DNA of 64,000 nucleotides. It comes from Yoonia maritima. GTDB taxonomy: Bacteria; Pseudomonadota; Alphaproteobacteria; Rhodobacterales; Rhodobacteraceae. The notes under the pieces are model-generated. The model searched no databases, had not been told where the DNA came from, and saw only the letters and a program-made list of their open reading frames with translations. The stretch is taken from the NCBI RefSeq assembly GCF_002933395.1, contig NZ_PKFN01000010.1:272995-336994 (forward strand), in the 5' to 3' direction. Numbering within the stretch: position 1 is the stretch's first letter; each line of letters begins with the position of its first letter. A program made the position numbers and the translations under genes. Below are positions 9,590 to 18,305 of the stretch, piece by piece.

Positions 9590-10061
9590 ACCGCCATCGC
9601 GTCGCTTGGCCATTCTGGGGCTTCTTGCCTTGGCTGGCTGCGGTTTTGCCCCTGTCTATAGCGACAGTAGCAACCTGCGCGGCATGATCGCCTTTAGAAC
9701 AGATGAAACGATCGCAGGGTATCGGCTACAAGAGCGGCTGGAACAGCGACTGGGGCGATCCACAGCGCCCCAATACACACTACAGGTCACCATGACCCAA
9801 GGACGCCGCAGCGCAGCCATCACTGATGATGGTGACACAACCCGATATAACGTAACCGGCACTGGTACATGGACGCTCGTTGATAGCAACGGACAAGAAT
9901 TCGAAGCAGGCCAAGTTGCTGCTTTTACCAGCTACTCGGCGACAGGTTCCACAACGGCCACCCAAACTGCGGAAACCGATGCGACCGCGCGCCTGTCCGT
10001 CATTCTTGCCGATATGATCGTGAGCCGCCTACTGATCATTAGCCCTAAGTTAACACAATGA
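9579..10061 (+). CDS. lptE: LPS assembly lipoprotein LptE
   Basis: A 160-residue outer-membrane lipoprotein. The signal ends [16 protein letters not shown], giving a lipobox with Cys; GCGFxPxY is the classic LptE start of the mature protein. LptE plugs the LptD barrel and assists LPS insertion. The start is a TTG that overlaps leuS; the stop overlaps holA by four bases. The leuS-lptE-holA order supports the call, since sequence conservation in LptE is low. Confidence 0.88.
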   Translation: MSSKPPSRRLAILGLLALAGCGFAPVYSDSSNLRGMIAFRTDETIAGYRLQERLEQRLGRSTAPQYTLQVTMTQGRRSAAITDDGDTTRYNVTGTGTWTLVDSNGQEFEAGQVAAFTSYSATGSTTATQTAETDATARLSVILADMIVSRLLIISPKLTQ

Positions 10062-11086
10062 AGCTGTCAGGGACCGCTGCAACGGCATATTTCCGCAAGC
10101 CTGATCCGACCCATACTGGCCTGCTGATTTTTGGTGCAGACCCCATGCGCGTCGCTGAAAAACGGCAACAAGCGATCACCGCTTTGGTTGGTCCTAACGG
10201 CGAAGAAGAAATGCGCCTGACACGCATGGCCGCCGCTGACCTACGCAAGGACCCTGCGCTATTGGATGACGCGGTTAAGGCCCAAGGGTTCTTTCCCGGC
10301 TACCGCGTTGCCTTTGTCGAAGACGCGACAGATACGGCCGCCAAGGCGATCACCAACGCGCTGGTCGACTGGAAACCGGGCGATGCACAGATCATCGTAA
10401 CAGCCAGTCAACTGACTGCGAAATCTGCACTGCGCAAGCTGTTCGAAAACCACCGCAATGCAATGGCTATCGGTATCTATGACGACCCACCATCGGTCGC
10501 CGATATCGAACAAAGCCTGACACAGGCGGGCATTGATCAGCCAGAGCGGGAGGTGATGGATGCACTTGTTGCGCTGGCCTCGTCGCTTGAACCCGGTGAC
10601 TTTCGACAGACCCTAGAAAAGATCAGCCTATACAAACGCGGTGACGACACACCGCTGTCAGTAACCGAGGTGATGCTAAACGCCCCACAATCGGCAGAAG
10701 TCGACGTGGATGATGTGCTAGAGGTCGTGGCGCTTGGGCAGGCCGAAAAGCTGGGCCCTGTGCTCAGTAGTCTATACGCACAGGGCGTTACCCCTGTGAC
10801 GCTGTGCATTGGCGCAATGCGACACTTTCGGCGCTTGCACACTGCGGCCTCTGACCCCGGAGGCCCGGCGGCGGGTGTTGGTCGGCTGCGTCCACCTGTC
10901 TTTGGCCCGCGCCGCGACAAAATCGTACGCCAAGCAAGCCACTGGGGTCGCCCCCGGTTGGAACGCGCTTTGACGGCGCTGACCGATGCGGATTTGCAAC
11001 TGCGTTCGGCAAGTACGGCACCGCAAGGGCCCCTGATGGAACGTACTTTGATGCGCCTTGCAATGATGGCCCGCGCGAGCCGTTAA
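10058..11086 (+). CDS. holA: DNA polymerase III delta subunit
   Basis: A 342-residue clamp-loader subunit that opens the beta clamp. It follows lptE with an ATGA overlap, as in most proteobacteria. The AAA+ fold without a functional Walker motif fits HolA: GLLIFGADPMRVAEKRQQAI at the start, AFVEDATDTAAKAI and IIVTASQLTAKSALRKLFE in the middle, and the C-terminal collar domain (VTLCIGAMRHFRRLHTAA, LERALTALTDADLQLRS). A hairpin terminator follows directly. Confidence 0.92.
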   Translation: MKLSGTAATAYFRKPDPTHTGLLIFGADPMRVAEKRQQAITALVGPNGEEEMRLTRMAAADLRKDPALLDDAVKAQGFFPGYRVAFVEDATDTAAKAITNALVDWKPGDAQIIVTASQLTAKSALRKLFENHRNAMAIGIYDDPPSVADIEQSLTQAGIDQPEREVMDALVALASSLEPGDFRQTLEKISLYKRGDDTPLSVTEVMLNAPQSAEVDVDDVLEVVALGQAEKLGPVLSSLYAQGVTPVTLCIGAMRHFRRLHTAASDPGGPAAGVGRLRPPVFGPRRDKIVRQASHWGRPRLERALTALTDADLQLRSASTAPQGPLMERTLMRLAMMARASR

Positions 11087-11091
11087 ACGAA

Positions 11092-11120
11092 AAAAGCAGG
11101 CCCAGAGGCCTGCTTTTCAT
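11092..11120. terminator. Bidirectional terminator after holA
   Basis: AGCAGGCC-CAGA-GGCCTGCT forms a perfect stem flanked by A and T runs, so it can work for holA and for the convergent small gene. Confidence 0.85.
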
Positions 11121-11139
11121 CAAGTCTTTCGACTTAGAT

Positions 11140-11352
11140 TTAGTCGTCGTCAGCGTTTACAGCAGCTGCGATAAGCAGAGCTGCAACAACACCGATGATT
11201 ACATATGTGCTGCTGATAGAAGAAGTTGGTGCTGGTTCTTCAACAACAACAACAGGTGGAGCCATTACTGGCTCAGACATACCGCCAGCGTTGGCGGAAA
11301 CAGCAGAAACAGCCAGAACAGCTGTGGCGGCAAGAGTAGTTGTAAGGCGCAT
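11140..11352 (-). CDS. Small exported protein with C-terminal membrane helix
   Basis: A 70-residue protein: signal peptide (MRLTTTLAATAVLAVSAVSA), a Pro/Val/Glu linker (EPVMAPPVVVVEEPAPTSS) and a C-terminal hydrophobic segment (TYVIIGVVAALLIAAAV) ending in Asp residues. I take the ATG at 11352, which has GGAG upstream, rather than a farther in-frame ATG at 11403. It lies 103 bases downstream of yjbF on the same strand and could belong to that unit; E. coli yjbE is also a small exported protein in the yjbEFGH operon, but I see no sequence similarity I can defend. Function unknown. Confidence 0.7.
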   Translation of the reverse strand: MRLTTTLAATAVLAVSAVSANAGGMSEPVMAPPVVVVEEPAPTSSISSTYVIIGVVAALLIAAAVNADDD

Positions 11353-11455
11353 GTCGGTACTCCAATTAATGCACGGGTGGTCTACCACTGTGTGGTGATC
11401 CACATTGCCCTATTAAATCAGGGCCTAATGCGAAATCCAAGAGGTTTGCGCATGT

Positions 11456-12106
11456 TCAGAAAACATCGATTTGCAGATATCCGGCGTCGGGCGACACTGC
11501 CTGAAGGCTGCGCACCATAGCACCATGTTGATTTACCCAGTAAATATTGGTGAAAGTAAGGCGTTCGCCTTCGCATTTCTCATTAAATCTACGGGTCGAG
11601 AAGGTTTTTTCGGCGCGTGTGATAACTTCAGTTCCTTCGGAAACGATGCTACATTGCAACAGTTCCGTCGAAATTCCATCCTGATCAGTGATAAAATCAT
11701 GCCGTCTTTGTGCCGTTCCACCCCCGCGTTGGATCGCCACCCACGACTGCGAAACATCCGCACCCATCAAATCACGCACTAAACCACGAGTTGCAACAAG
11801 CAAACCGTTCTCAAACGTCATAGTTACGTTTCGCTGATCCACCCAAGTCACTCGACCACTATTGCGCGCAACCTGAACCATTGACGACCACGCCTCTTGG
11901 TTACGAATATTGACGCGTAAATATTTACCGGGGTTTGCGTGCATTTCGTCCGCAGGAACAAGCGTATTTGCAACCTGTTCTGCGGGTGCGGATTGCCCCA
12001 TGACAAGCCCGGCCAAACGCGCGGTCATCCCACTCTGGCCGCAGGATACCAGCAGCGTCAAAACCACAAAGCAAAACCCTAAACGCATCATCTTTTTCAT
12101 CTCCAA
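11456..12106 (-). CDS. yjbF: YjbF-like exopolysaccharide lipoprotein
   Basis: A 216-residue lipoprotein with lipobox LLVSC (LTLLVSCGQSG). The C-terminal half (TYWVNQ-like block FTNIYWVNQHGAMVRSLQ and ending YLQIDVF) matches the YjbF group, tied to extracellular polysaccharide production in enterobacteria. Its first ten bases overlap the end of the upstream yjbH gene, and the YjbH-YjbF pairing supports the call. It likely acts in the periplasm or at the outer membrane. Confidence 0.8.
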   Translation of the reverse strand: MEMKKMMRLGFCFVVLTLLVSCGQSGMTARLAGLVMGQSAPAEQVANTLVPADEMHANPGKYLRVNIRNQEAWSSMVQVARNSGRVTWVDQRNVTMTFENGLLVATRGLVRDLMGADVSQSWVAIQRGGGTAQRRHDFITDQDGISTELLQCSIVSEGTEVITRAEKTFSTRRFNEKCEGERLTFTNIYWVNQHGAMVRSLQAVSPDAGYLQIDVF

Positions 12107-14217
12107 AACCGTCCCCAGCTATCAGATAGGTCATTGGTGTGTGCATCGCGGACAACCTCGTACAGTCGGCCATCCACATTTAACATCGCGCCACCATCGC
12201 CAGTGCGGGTCCGCAAGGTTGCACCGTAATCTTTACGGCTTGGTCGCCCGGTCAAAAAATCTTGCGGAATAGAAATGCGCACGCCTTTATTATAAGATCC
12301 GTCGCCATAGTCTTCATAGCTTACCTCTGTTTGGCTTACATATGCGCTGACGGTGACGCCATTTGCGTATTCCCGGGCAAGCGTCACTTTGCCCCCCCAG
12401 TCGCCAGCCAAATACCGACCCAGATCAAGCTGCGTATGATACCCGTCACCAATATCGTAGTAAGCAGACACGTGACCGGTTACGATATCATAGTCGTATT
12501 CATCAAATCCAAAGCCCATATCGGTATCGCGCTGCGAGACATAGTTGACCTCTGCGCCGAAGCCAAAGTCACTTTCAACGGGCTTCCAAAGCAATTCCGC
12601 TGATACACCCCCGTACATCCGTTCAAGATACCCGCCACTGACCCGGCTATAAAGATTTTCGCCCGGCCGACCGTAGTGGGTTAGCATCAGGCTTTCCATG
12701 ACAGGGATACCATCATCACCGTAGAACCCGCCGTCCGTCCTGACATTATGCAAATCTGGCGTCGTATCAGTAACGGGGTCTTCTGAATCATCTTTCAGCA
12801 AACTTTGAACAATCGCCCCCGACAGCAATACCTGAGGCGTAATCTGATAGCGCGCATTTAATTTCAAACCGATGTCAGCGGAACGATCTCCTTCGGACCC
12901 AAGCGAAGTTACGGCGAAATACGGACTAATTCCCCATGAAAAAGCGGGCGCATCAGAAGCAACCTGCGTCAGGCCAGCATCACCACCCGCATCAGAAAAT
13001 TGAGCACGGGCCAAAATCGCATCCGATGCGCCTGCCCGATTTTCCAACCTTTCGAGATCGCTTCGTGCAAGTGACGTAGACGATAGCGGAATTCCATTGA
13101 CTTCAGGTTCAAGAATGAATGTTTCTACCGATCCCGGCATGACTTGCGTCATCATACGTGCAACGCGTCCCATCGCTTGGGCCTGCGAACGATACTGACC
13201 GTTAACATAGCGCACGCGCGCAGTCCTATCGGTAACTTCCAGCCCAGTAAGTTCTAGCCCTTCGATCTCAAGCAACGCTTTCATAGCAGAACGAAGCCCC
13301 GCCTCGGGGACACTACCACGATCCCAAGTACGGGCGGCGCGCGCATTCTCGCTACGCACTTTTACCGGCGCAGGTGCGCTTTCGATGCCACCCATTCCCG
13401 GCCGGTTATTCGCGTTCAAGACAAAGGTTCCGGACAGCGCAACATCAGCGCCATACAAAGACACGAGCGACACTTGAACACCATCAAGGGGCCTGTACGT
13501 TACACCAAAGTTATAGGGGCTTTCGACATCAACAACTGGTGCATACGCCTGTTGGGGATACGCAATTGACGAATACTCCGCCATCACGCCCCATTTATCG
13601 TTAATTTGATACGACGCCCCGCCGAAAAGCGCAGCATCACCGGAAAACCATTGATCCGTTGCTAGCTGTCCTTCGGGGGTGTTTTCATCGAATACAGGCC
13701 TGTCACTGCGGCTACCGATTGGATTATCAAAGCCATCATGAGTCCCCATAGCGCCCCAACCTAATCCGGCAGTCACCGTCAGACTGTCACCAATAGACTT
13801 AGTTGCCACGACATATTCAGACTGGAACCGTCCTGGGTTAAGAAAATCACGCATCCCAATCGCAATTGCGGGCATATAAGTGGCTTCATTGACCAACCGA
13901 TATTGAAGACTGAACGATCGCTCCAATTCGCTTGTTTCGATACCAGTCCCAGTTGCGTCATAAATATCTGTTAAAGTATAACTCGCGCTTCCTGACAAAC
14001 GGTCAGTTAACTGCGCACCTACATTCAGACGAAACATGCCATCCTTGGCAATCAAACCACCCGCTATTTCACCTTCGTCGGCGCTTTGTGCGATTGGCAT
14101 ATCGACAAGACCCGGCATTCCGAAATAGCCATAGCTTAGATCAACGTCCTGCGCGTTGGCCTGATGCCCAATCACGGCTGTCAAAGCTGTAGTCGCAAGG
14201 AAAGCTTTTCTTAGCAT
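12097..14217 (-). CDS. yjbH: YjbH-domain outer-membrane protein
   Basis: A 706-residue exported protein. The signal peptide (AFLATTALTAVIGHQANA) is followed by DVDLSYGYFGMPGLVDMPIAQ, typical of YjbH, then many beta strands with Gly and aromatic residues. A central globular section (about residues 285-400, with MKALLEIEGLELTGLEVTD) interrupts the strands, and a second barrel-like half follows. The family is linked to exopolysaccharide production or export together with YjbF, whose gene overlaps downstream. The short final segment after the last strands has no obvious role. Confidence 0.85.
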   Translation of the reverse strand: MLRKAFLATTALTAVIGHQANAQDVDLSYGYFGMPGLVDMPIAQSADEGEIAGGLIAKDGMFRLNVGAQLTDRLSGSASYTLTDIYDATGTGIETSELERSFSLQYRLVNEATYMPAIAIGMRDFLNPGRFQSEYVVATKSIGDSLTVTAGLGWGAMGTHDGFDNPIGSRSDRPVFDENTPEGQLATDQWFSGDAALFGGASYQINDKWGVMAEYSSIAYPQQAYAPVVDVESPYNFGVTYRPLDGVQVSLVSLYGADVALSGTFVLNANNRPGMGGIESAPAPVKVRSENARAARTWDRGSVPEAGLRSAMKALLEIEGLELTGLEVTDRTARVRYVNGQYRSQAQAMGRVARMMTQVMPGSVETFILEPEVNGIPLSSTSLARSDLERLENRAGASDAILARAQFSDAGGDAGLTQVASDAPAFSWGISPYFAVTSLGSEGDRSADIGLKLNARYQITPQVLLSGAIVQSLLKDDSEDPVTDTTPDLHNVRTDGGFYGDDGIPVMESLMLTHYGRPGENLYSRVSGGYLERMYGGVSAELLWKPVESDFGFGAEVNYVSQRDTDMGFGFDEYDYDIVTGHVSAYYDIGDGYHTQLDLGRYLAGDWGGKVTLAREYANGVTVSAYVSQTEVSYEDYGDGSYNKGVRISIPQDFLTGRPSRKDYGATLRTRTGDGGAMLNVDGRLYEVVRDAHTNDLSDSWGRFWR

Positions 14218-14279
14218 AAACGTTACTCCATCACTCTGGTTACAAATGTCTACCGCGCAGCATTAAGGATTGCTACTAG

Positions 14280-15452
14280 TCAGTGGGTATTCTTGCCGAC
14301 GACGTAATCAACAGCCGACGCACCAGCCAAGACACCGGTCGCAAGACATCCGGTTATCAGGTAGCCGCCAGTCGGGGCCTCCCAATCCAGCATTTCGCCC
14401 GCGCAAAATACGCCGGGGCGGTCGCGTAACATCAACCCATCTGTCAGGGCATCAAAACGCACGCCACCTGCTGTCGAAATCGCCTCGTCCATGGGACGCG
14501 GGCCAGCGTGCCGAATAGGTAGCGCCTTGATCAGCGGGGCCAGATCATCTGGAAATGGCCGACCGAATTCAGACAGCAACGCAATGCGCACCGGATCAAG
14601 CCGCAAAACCTTGCGCAGATGGTTTGAAAGGCTCGCCTTACCGCGAGGTTTCGCGAGCGCCGCGCGAACGCGATCTTCCGACCAGTCCGGCAGCAAGTCG
14701 ACGGTAAGCCGTGCACCTTCGCGCAACGGCTTGGACAGGCTGTAGATCCCCCCACCCTCGATACCGCGCTCCGAAATCACGAACTCACCCCGTGATTCTG
14801 TGTCGCCAGCGGATAGCATCGCTGACTTAATCGGCGTCCCAAAATGCCGAGCCATATGTTCTGACCAATCCACCACAAAACCCATATTCGCGGGGGCAAA
14901 CGGTGCAACGGCATCCGGCAAAAACTGCGCCCAAGACCCATCGGACCCAAGCCGTGCCCAACTGGCGCCGCCCAATGCAAGAATGGTGACTTTTGGGGTG
15001 ATTTCCTGTGCACCGTCGGGCGTATCAAATCGCGCGGCCTGACCTTCCCAACCAGTCCAGCGCCAGCGGGTTTTCAGATCAACCCCCAGATCAGTCAGTC
15101 GACCAACCCAAGCTCGCAACAGCGGCGATGCCTTCATAACCGTCGGGAATAAGCGCCCGGTCGAACCTGTAAAAACGGGCTGACCCAGACCTTCGGCCCA
15201 ATCTGAAATGTCCTGCGGACCAAAGGCGGCAACGGCATCGCGCATGACCTTTGGCGCATCGCCGTAAGCATCCAGGAACTGGTCAATCGGCTCCATCTTC
15301 GTCAGGTTTAGACCCGATTTACCAGCCATCAGAAATTTGCGCCCCACCGATGGCATCGCATCCGCGACCAACACCGATAGGCCAGCCTTTCCCAACACCT
15401 CGGCGGCCATTAACCCGGCAGGGCCAGCCCCAATGACCAAGGCATCGGTCAC
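14280..15452 (-). CDS. FAD-dependent flavoprotein, HI0933/TIGR03862 type
   Basis: A 390-residue oxidoreductase with an N-terminal dinucleotide-binding fold (ALVIGAGPAGLMAAEVLGKAG) and the family block SVGRKFLMAGKSGLNLT. The C-terminal section FCAGEMLDWEAPTGGYLI closes the FAD site. This matches the HI0933 (BaiN-like) flavoproteins, subgroup TIGR03862; their physiological substrate is generally unknown. Its start overlaps the stop of the upstream mechanosensitive-channel gene by four bases, so they are probably co-transcribed. Confidence 0.88.
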   Translation of the reverse strand: MTDALVIGAGPAGLMAAEVLGKAGLSVLVADAMPSVGRKFLMAGKSGLNLTKMEPIDQFLDAYGDAPKVMRDAVAAFGPQDISDWAEGLGQPVFTGSTGRLFPTVMKASPLLRAWVGRLTDLGVDLKTRWRWTGWEGQAARFDTPDGAQEITPKVTILALGGASWARLGSDGSWAQFLPDAVAPFAPANMGFVVDWSEHMARHFGTPIKSAMLSAGDTESRGEFVISERGIEGGGIYSLSKPLREGARLTVDLLPDWSEDRVRAALAKPRGKASLSNHLRKVLRLDPVRIALLSEFGRPFPDDLAPLIKALPIRHAGPRPMDEAISTAGGVRFDALTDGLMLRDRPGVFCAGEMLDWEAPTGGYLITGCLATGVLAGASAVDYVVGKNTH

Positions 15453-16759
15453 GTTGGCATGTTGCCTTTGATTTCCACAACGCGGTGCGGATAAGGAATT
15501 TCGATACCGTTATCTTTGAGAGCATTCCAAACTAAGAACAGCACATCAGAGGTATATTTGTTCTTACCGTCATCAATGCCATTAACCCAAAACTCGACCG
15601 CAAAATCGACCCCGCTATCGCCAAAGCCACGCAGTTCACAATCTGGGGCTTCGGGTTCTGTCAGCACTTCTGGATGCTTCGCAACCGCCGCTTCGATAAT
15701 CGCGGGGATTTTGTTGATATCGGTATCGTAGCTAACAGAAAAATCGACCTCGTAACGGTTGGCGGACCCGCTGTCGGAATAGTTCACAACACGGGTCGTA
15801 ATGAAGTCTTCGTTTGGGACAACAATCCAGCGACCATCAAAGGTTTCAAGGAACGTCGCACGCGCCGTCATCTTGATAATCGTCCCGGCTTCACCGCCAT
15901 CAAGTTCGACATAATCGCCCACCGTTGCTTGGCCTTCGACCAGCAGGATCACGCCAGAGATAAAGTTGGAGGCGATCTTTTGCAGACCGAAACCAAGGCC
16001 GACACCAACGGCACCACCGATGATGGCAAGCGAGCTAAGGCTGATCCCCATGATGTTCATTAACAGCAGGAAGGCGATCCCGAAGATTGAGAACTCGGTT
16101 ACCTTAACAACAAGCTGCCGGATTGCGGGGCGCATGGGCTGTTGTTCGATATAGGCCGCCGACTGCGAGTTGGACCACTGCCCCAGCCAAAACAGCAAAC
16201 TACCCGCAACGATCCCACGCAGGATCGCAAGCGCCGAAAAGCTGATGTTGCCCAAGCTTACAGATGTGTTCCCTAGCGTTTCGATTACCTGATCGAAAAA
16301 GCCCAGCGCATAAAGCGCAGTCGCCGGGACAAGTACGAACTTTGCCAGCGTCCGTAGGAATGGGTCTTTGATAATGTCACGCGCCAATGCACGCGCCGCG
16401 AGGAACAAGAACACGCGCTTACCGAATGCGATGACAGCGCCAGAGCCAAAGATCGACCGGGTGACGATCTCGCCTAGGGCAGTAAAGCCATATGCCAACA
16501 GCGGTAAAATCAGCGGCAAGAATTGGAGAATAAACCGACGCACATGCGAAAGGATCGAGATGCTTCCTGCATCAGGGGTCAAGAAACGTTCAAGCCGCGG
16601 CGTAAGCTTTGCATTCACAAGACGCGCCAACAGGTAGGCAACGATTAACAGCCCAAACTGTGACCAAGCAGCCGGCGAAAGCAGCCAATCTTGCGCTAGA
16701 ACGACGCCCTGATCAAAAGCGGCACGTGCCTGATCAACCAATGTATTGTCTTGTTCCAT
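15449..16759 (-). CDS. Mechanosensitive channel, MscS family
   Basis: An inner-membrane channel of about 436 residues that opens under hypo-osmotic stress. Several N-terminal membrane helices precede the pore helix and Gly-rich lining (LAIIGGAVGVGLGFGLQKIASNFISGVILL), then the MscS beta domain (VGDYVELDGGEAGTIIKM, ATFLETFDGRWIVVPNEDFI) and the C-terminal mixed domain ending GIEIPYPHRVVEI. I place the start at MEQDNTLVDQ with GGGG ahead of it; a longer in-frame start at 16810 adds 17 Arg-rich residues that look non-native. Confidence 0.92.
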   Translation of the reverse strand: MEQDNTLVDQARAAFDQGVVLAQDWLLSPAAWSQFGLLIVAYLLARLVNAKLTPRLERFLTPDAGSISILSHVRRFILQFLPLILPLLAYGFTALGEIVTRSIFGSGAVIAFGKRVFLFLAARALARDIIKDPFLRTLAKFVLVPATALYALGFFDQVIETLGNTSVSLGNISFSALAILRGIVAGSLLFWLGQWSNSQSAAYIEQQPMRPAIRQLVVKVTEFSIFGIAFLLLMNIMGISLSSLAIIGGAVGVGLGFGLQKIASNFISGVILLVEGQATVGDYVELDGGEAGTIIKMTARATFLETFDGRWIVVPNEDFITTRVVNYSDSGSANRYEVDFSVSYDTDINKIPAIIEAAVAKHPEVLTEPEAPDCELRGFGDSGVDFAVEFWVNGIDDGKNKYTSDVLFLVWNALKDNGIEIPYPHRVVEIKGNMPT

Positions 16760-16817
16760 AAAACCCCATCGCGTTGCGCGTCTTTTGCCGTTCCTGCACC
16801 AGTAGGGCAAGTAAGGA

Positions 16818-17432
16818 TTACCCCGCCGGAATCAGCCCTTTGATGCCCTTAACATGTCTATATTCAGCGCCAAGCGCGCCCTGCGATAACGTGGCGACAT
16901 GGGCATCAAGTTCGCTTTCAGGCACAATCCGGTCGATCAGCCCCCATTGCAGAGCCTCATCCGCAAGAACCTTTTGGCCCGCCATCAGGATCATTTTCGC
17001 ACGCGATGGGCCGATCAATGCGGCCATGCGCACGGGGTCCGACGGCTGCGGCAGGAAGCCTAGCTTCATAACCGGATAAAAGAACTTTGCCTTTGGCACG
17101 GCGATCCGCAGATCACAGGCAAGCACCAATCCAAAGGCCCCGCCTGCGACAGTTCCGTTCAGAGCGGCGATCGTCAATCCCGGCAAAGCAGCCACCGCCG
17201 AAGATAGCCGTTCCCAAACAGGATCAACCGCAAGCCCTGCGCGGGCTTCCTCTAGATCGGCACCGGCACTAAAAACAGACCCTGTTCCTGCAAAAACGAC
17301 AACTTTGGCTTCTTTTGCACGCTCTGCAATCTCGGCAAGTTCGACGAGCATGGTGCGGGTCAAAGCACCCGCTTTTTCAGGCCGATCAATCGTGATCCGC
17401 CACAGGTCACCCGTCACTTCACAGTGGATCAT
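16818..17432 (-). CDS. Enoyl-CoA hydratase/isomerase family protein
   Basis: A 204-residue crotonase-fold protein, shorter than the usual 255-265. FAGTGSVFSAGADLEEA is the first oxyanion/CoA region and AALNGTVAGGAFGLVLACDLRIA the second. The first catalytic Glu of typical hydratases is not obvious, so activity could be hydratase, isomerase or another CoA reaction. It overlaps the stop of the upstream SDR gene by four bases, pointing to a shared acyl-CoA pathway. Confidence 0.85.
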   Translation of the reverse strand: MIHCEVTGDLWRITIDRPEKAGALTRTMLVELAEIAERAKEAKVVVFAGTGSVFSAGADLEEARAGLAVDPVWERLSSAVAALPGLTIAALNGTVAGGAFGLVLACDLRIAVPKAKFFYPVMKLGFLPQPSDPVRMAALIGPSRAKMILMAGQKVLADEALQWGLIDRIVPESELDAHVATLSQGALGAEYRHVKGIKGLIPAG

Positions 17433-18187
17433 ACAAGACCTACTTGTTCGCGAATGGTTTGTTCACGCAGGCTTACATCTAGCCCCATGTAGGCGTCGGC
17501 CTCTGGCGTGCACATCCAAACAAGGGTCTTGGCTGGCCATTCCGGCGGCACGTGATCAGACCAATCTAGCTGACTAACCGCATTGATCCCTGACGCCTTA
17601 ATCTCGCGCTGCATTTCTGTCGCCACGGTTCCCGGTGAAAGGCCCATGACACGCACGCCCTTGGACCGGTTTTCCAGATCAGCGCCACGCGTCAGCATAT
17701 ATGCACCCGCCTTTGAACTACAGTATGCGGTCCAGCCTTCGACAGGACCATGCGCTGCACCCGACGACACGTTGATAATCGTACCATGGCCCTGCGCAAT
17801 CATACCCGGAAGCGCGGCACGCATGCCGTACATCACGCCCTTAAGGTTGATATCAATCGCGCGTCCCCACGCATCCGGGTCAGCGTCAGATAGATCGCCA
17901 ATCGGGTCGATGACCCCGGCGTTATTGATCAGTACATCCAACCCACCAAATGTGCGGGCTGTTGCTGCGACGGCGGCCTCTACTTCGGAATGCCGCGACA
18001 CGTCACAAGGAATGGCGAGCGCCTTTTCGCCGATCTCTCCGGCGATGTCCGCAATGTGGTCTGTACTACGTGCAAGCAATGCCACATTGGCCCCTGCTAC
18101 CGCAAATTCGCGGGCGGCAGCGGCACCGATACCCCGGCTAGCACCCGTGATAAGTATGGTTTTCCCGACCATGTTAATGTTTTTCAC
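17429..18187 (-). CDS. Short-chain dehydrogenase/reductase
   Basis: A 252-residue NAD(P)-dependent SDR. The cofactor motif is TGASRGIG, NNAG is present, and the catalytic Ser and YxxxK are in INVSSGAAHG and YCSSKAGAYML. Start is at 18187, or at the internal Met five codons later (MVGKTILITG). It is the first gene of a two-gene unit with the crotonase-fold gene. The pairing suggests reduction and hydration of a CoA-linked or related intermediate; the substrate is not visible. Confidence 0.9.
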   Translation of the reverse strand: MKNINMVGKTILITGASRGIGAAAAREFAVAGANVALLARSTDHIADIAGEIGEKALAIPCDVSRHSEVEAAVAATARTFGGLDVLINNAGVIDPIGDLSDADPDAWGRAIDINLKGVMYGMRAALPGMIAQGHGTIINVSSGAAHGPVEGWTAYCSSKAGAYMLTRGADLENRSKGVRVMGLSPGTVATEMQREIKASGINAVSQLDWSDHVPPEWPAKTLVWMCTPEADAYMGLDVSLREQTIREQVGLV

Positions 18188-18305
18188 GCTTGTCCCTTTC
18201 GGTAAGCTGCATTGGTGATTAGTTTATCGATCGATACACCCGATCTTGGCACGACTTGTTGACGCCGACAACGACCGGGGCAGATTATAACGAAAAGGAA
18301 TTCGA

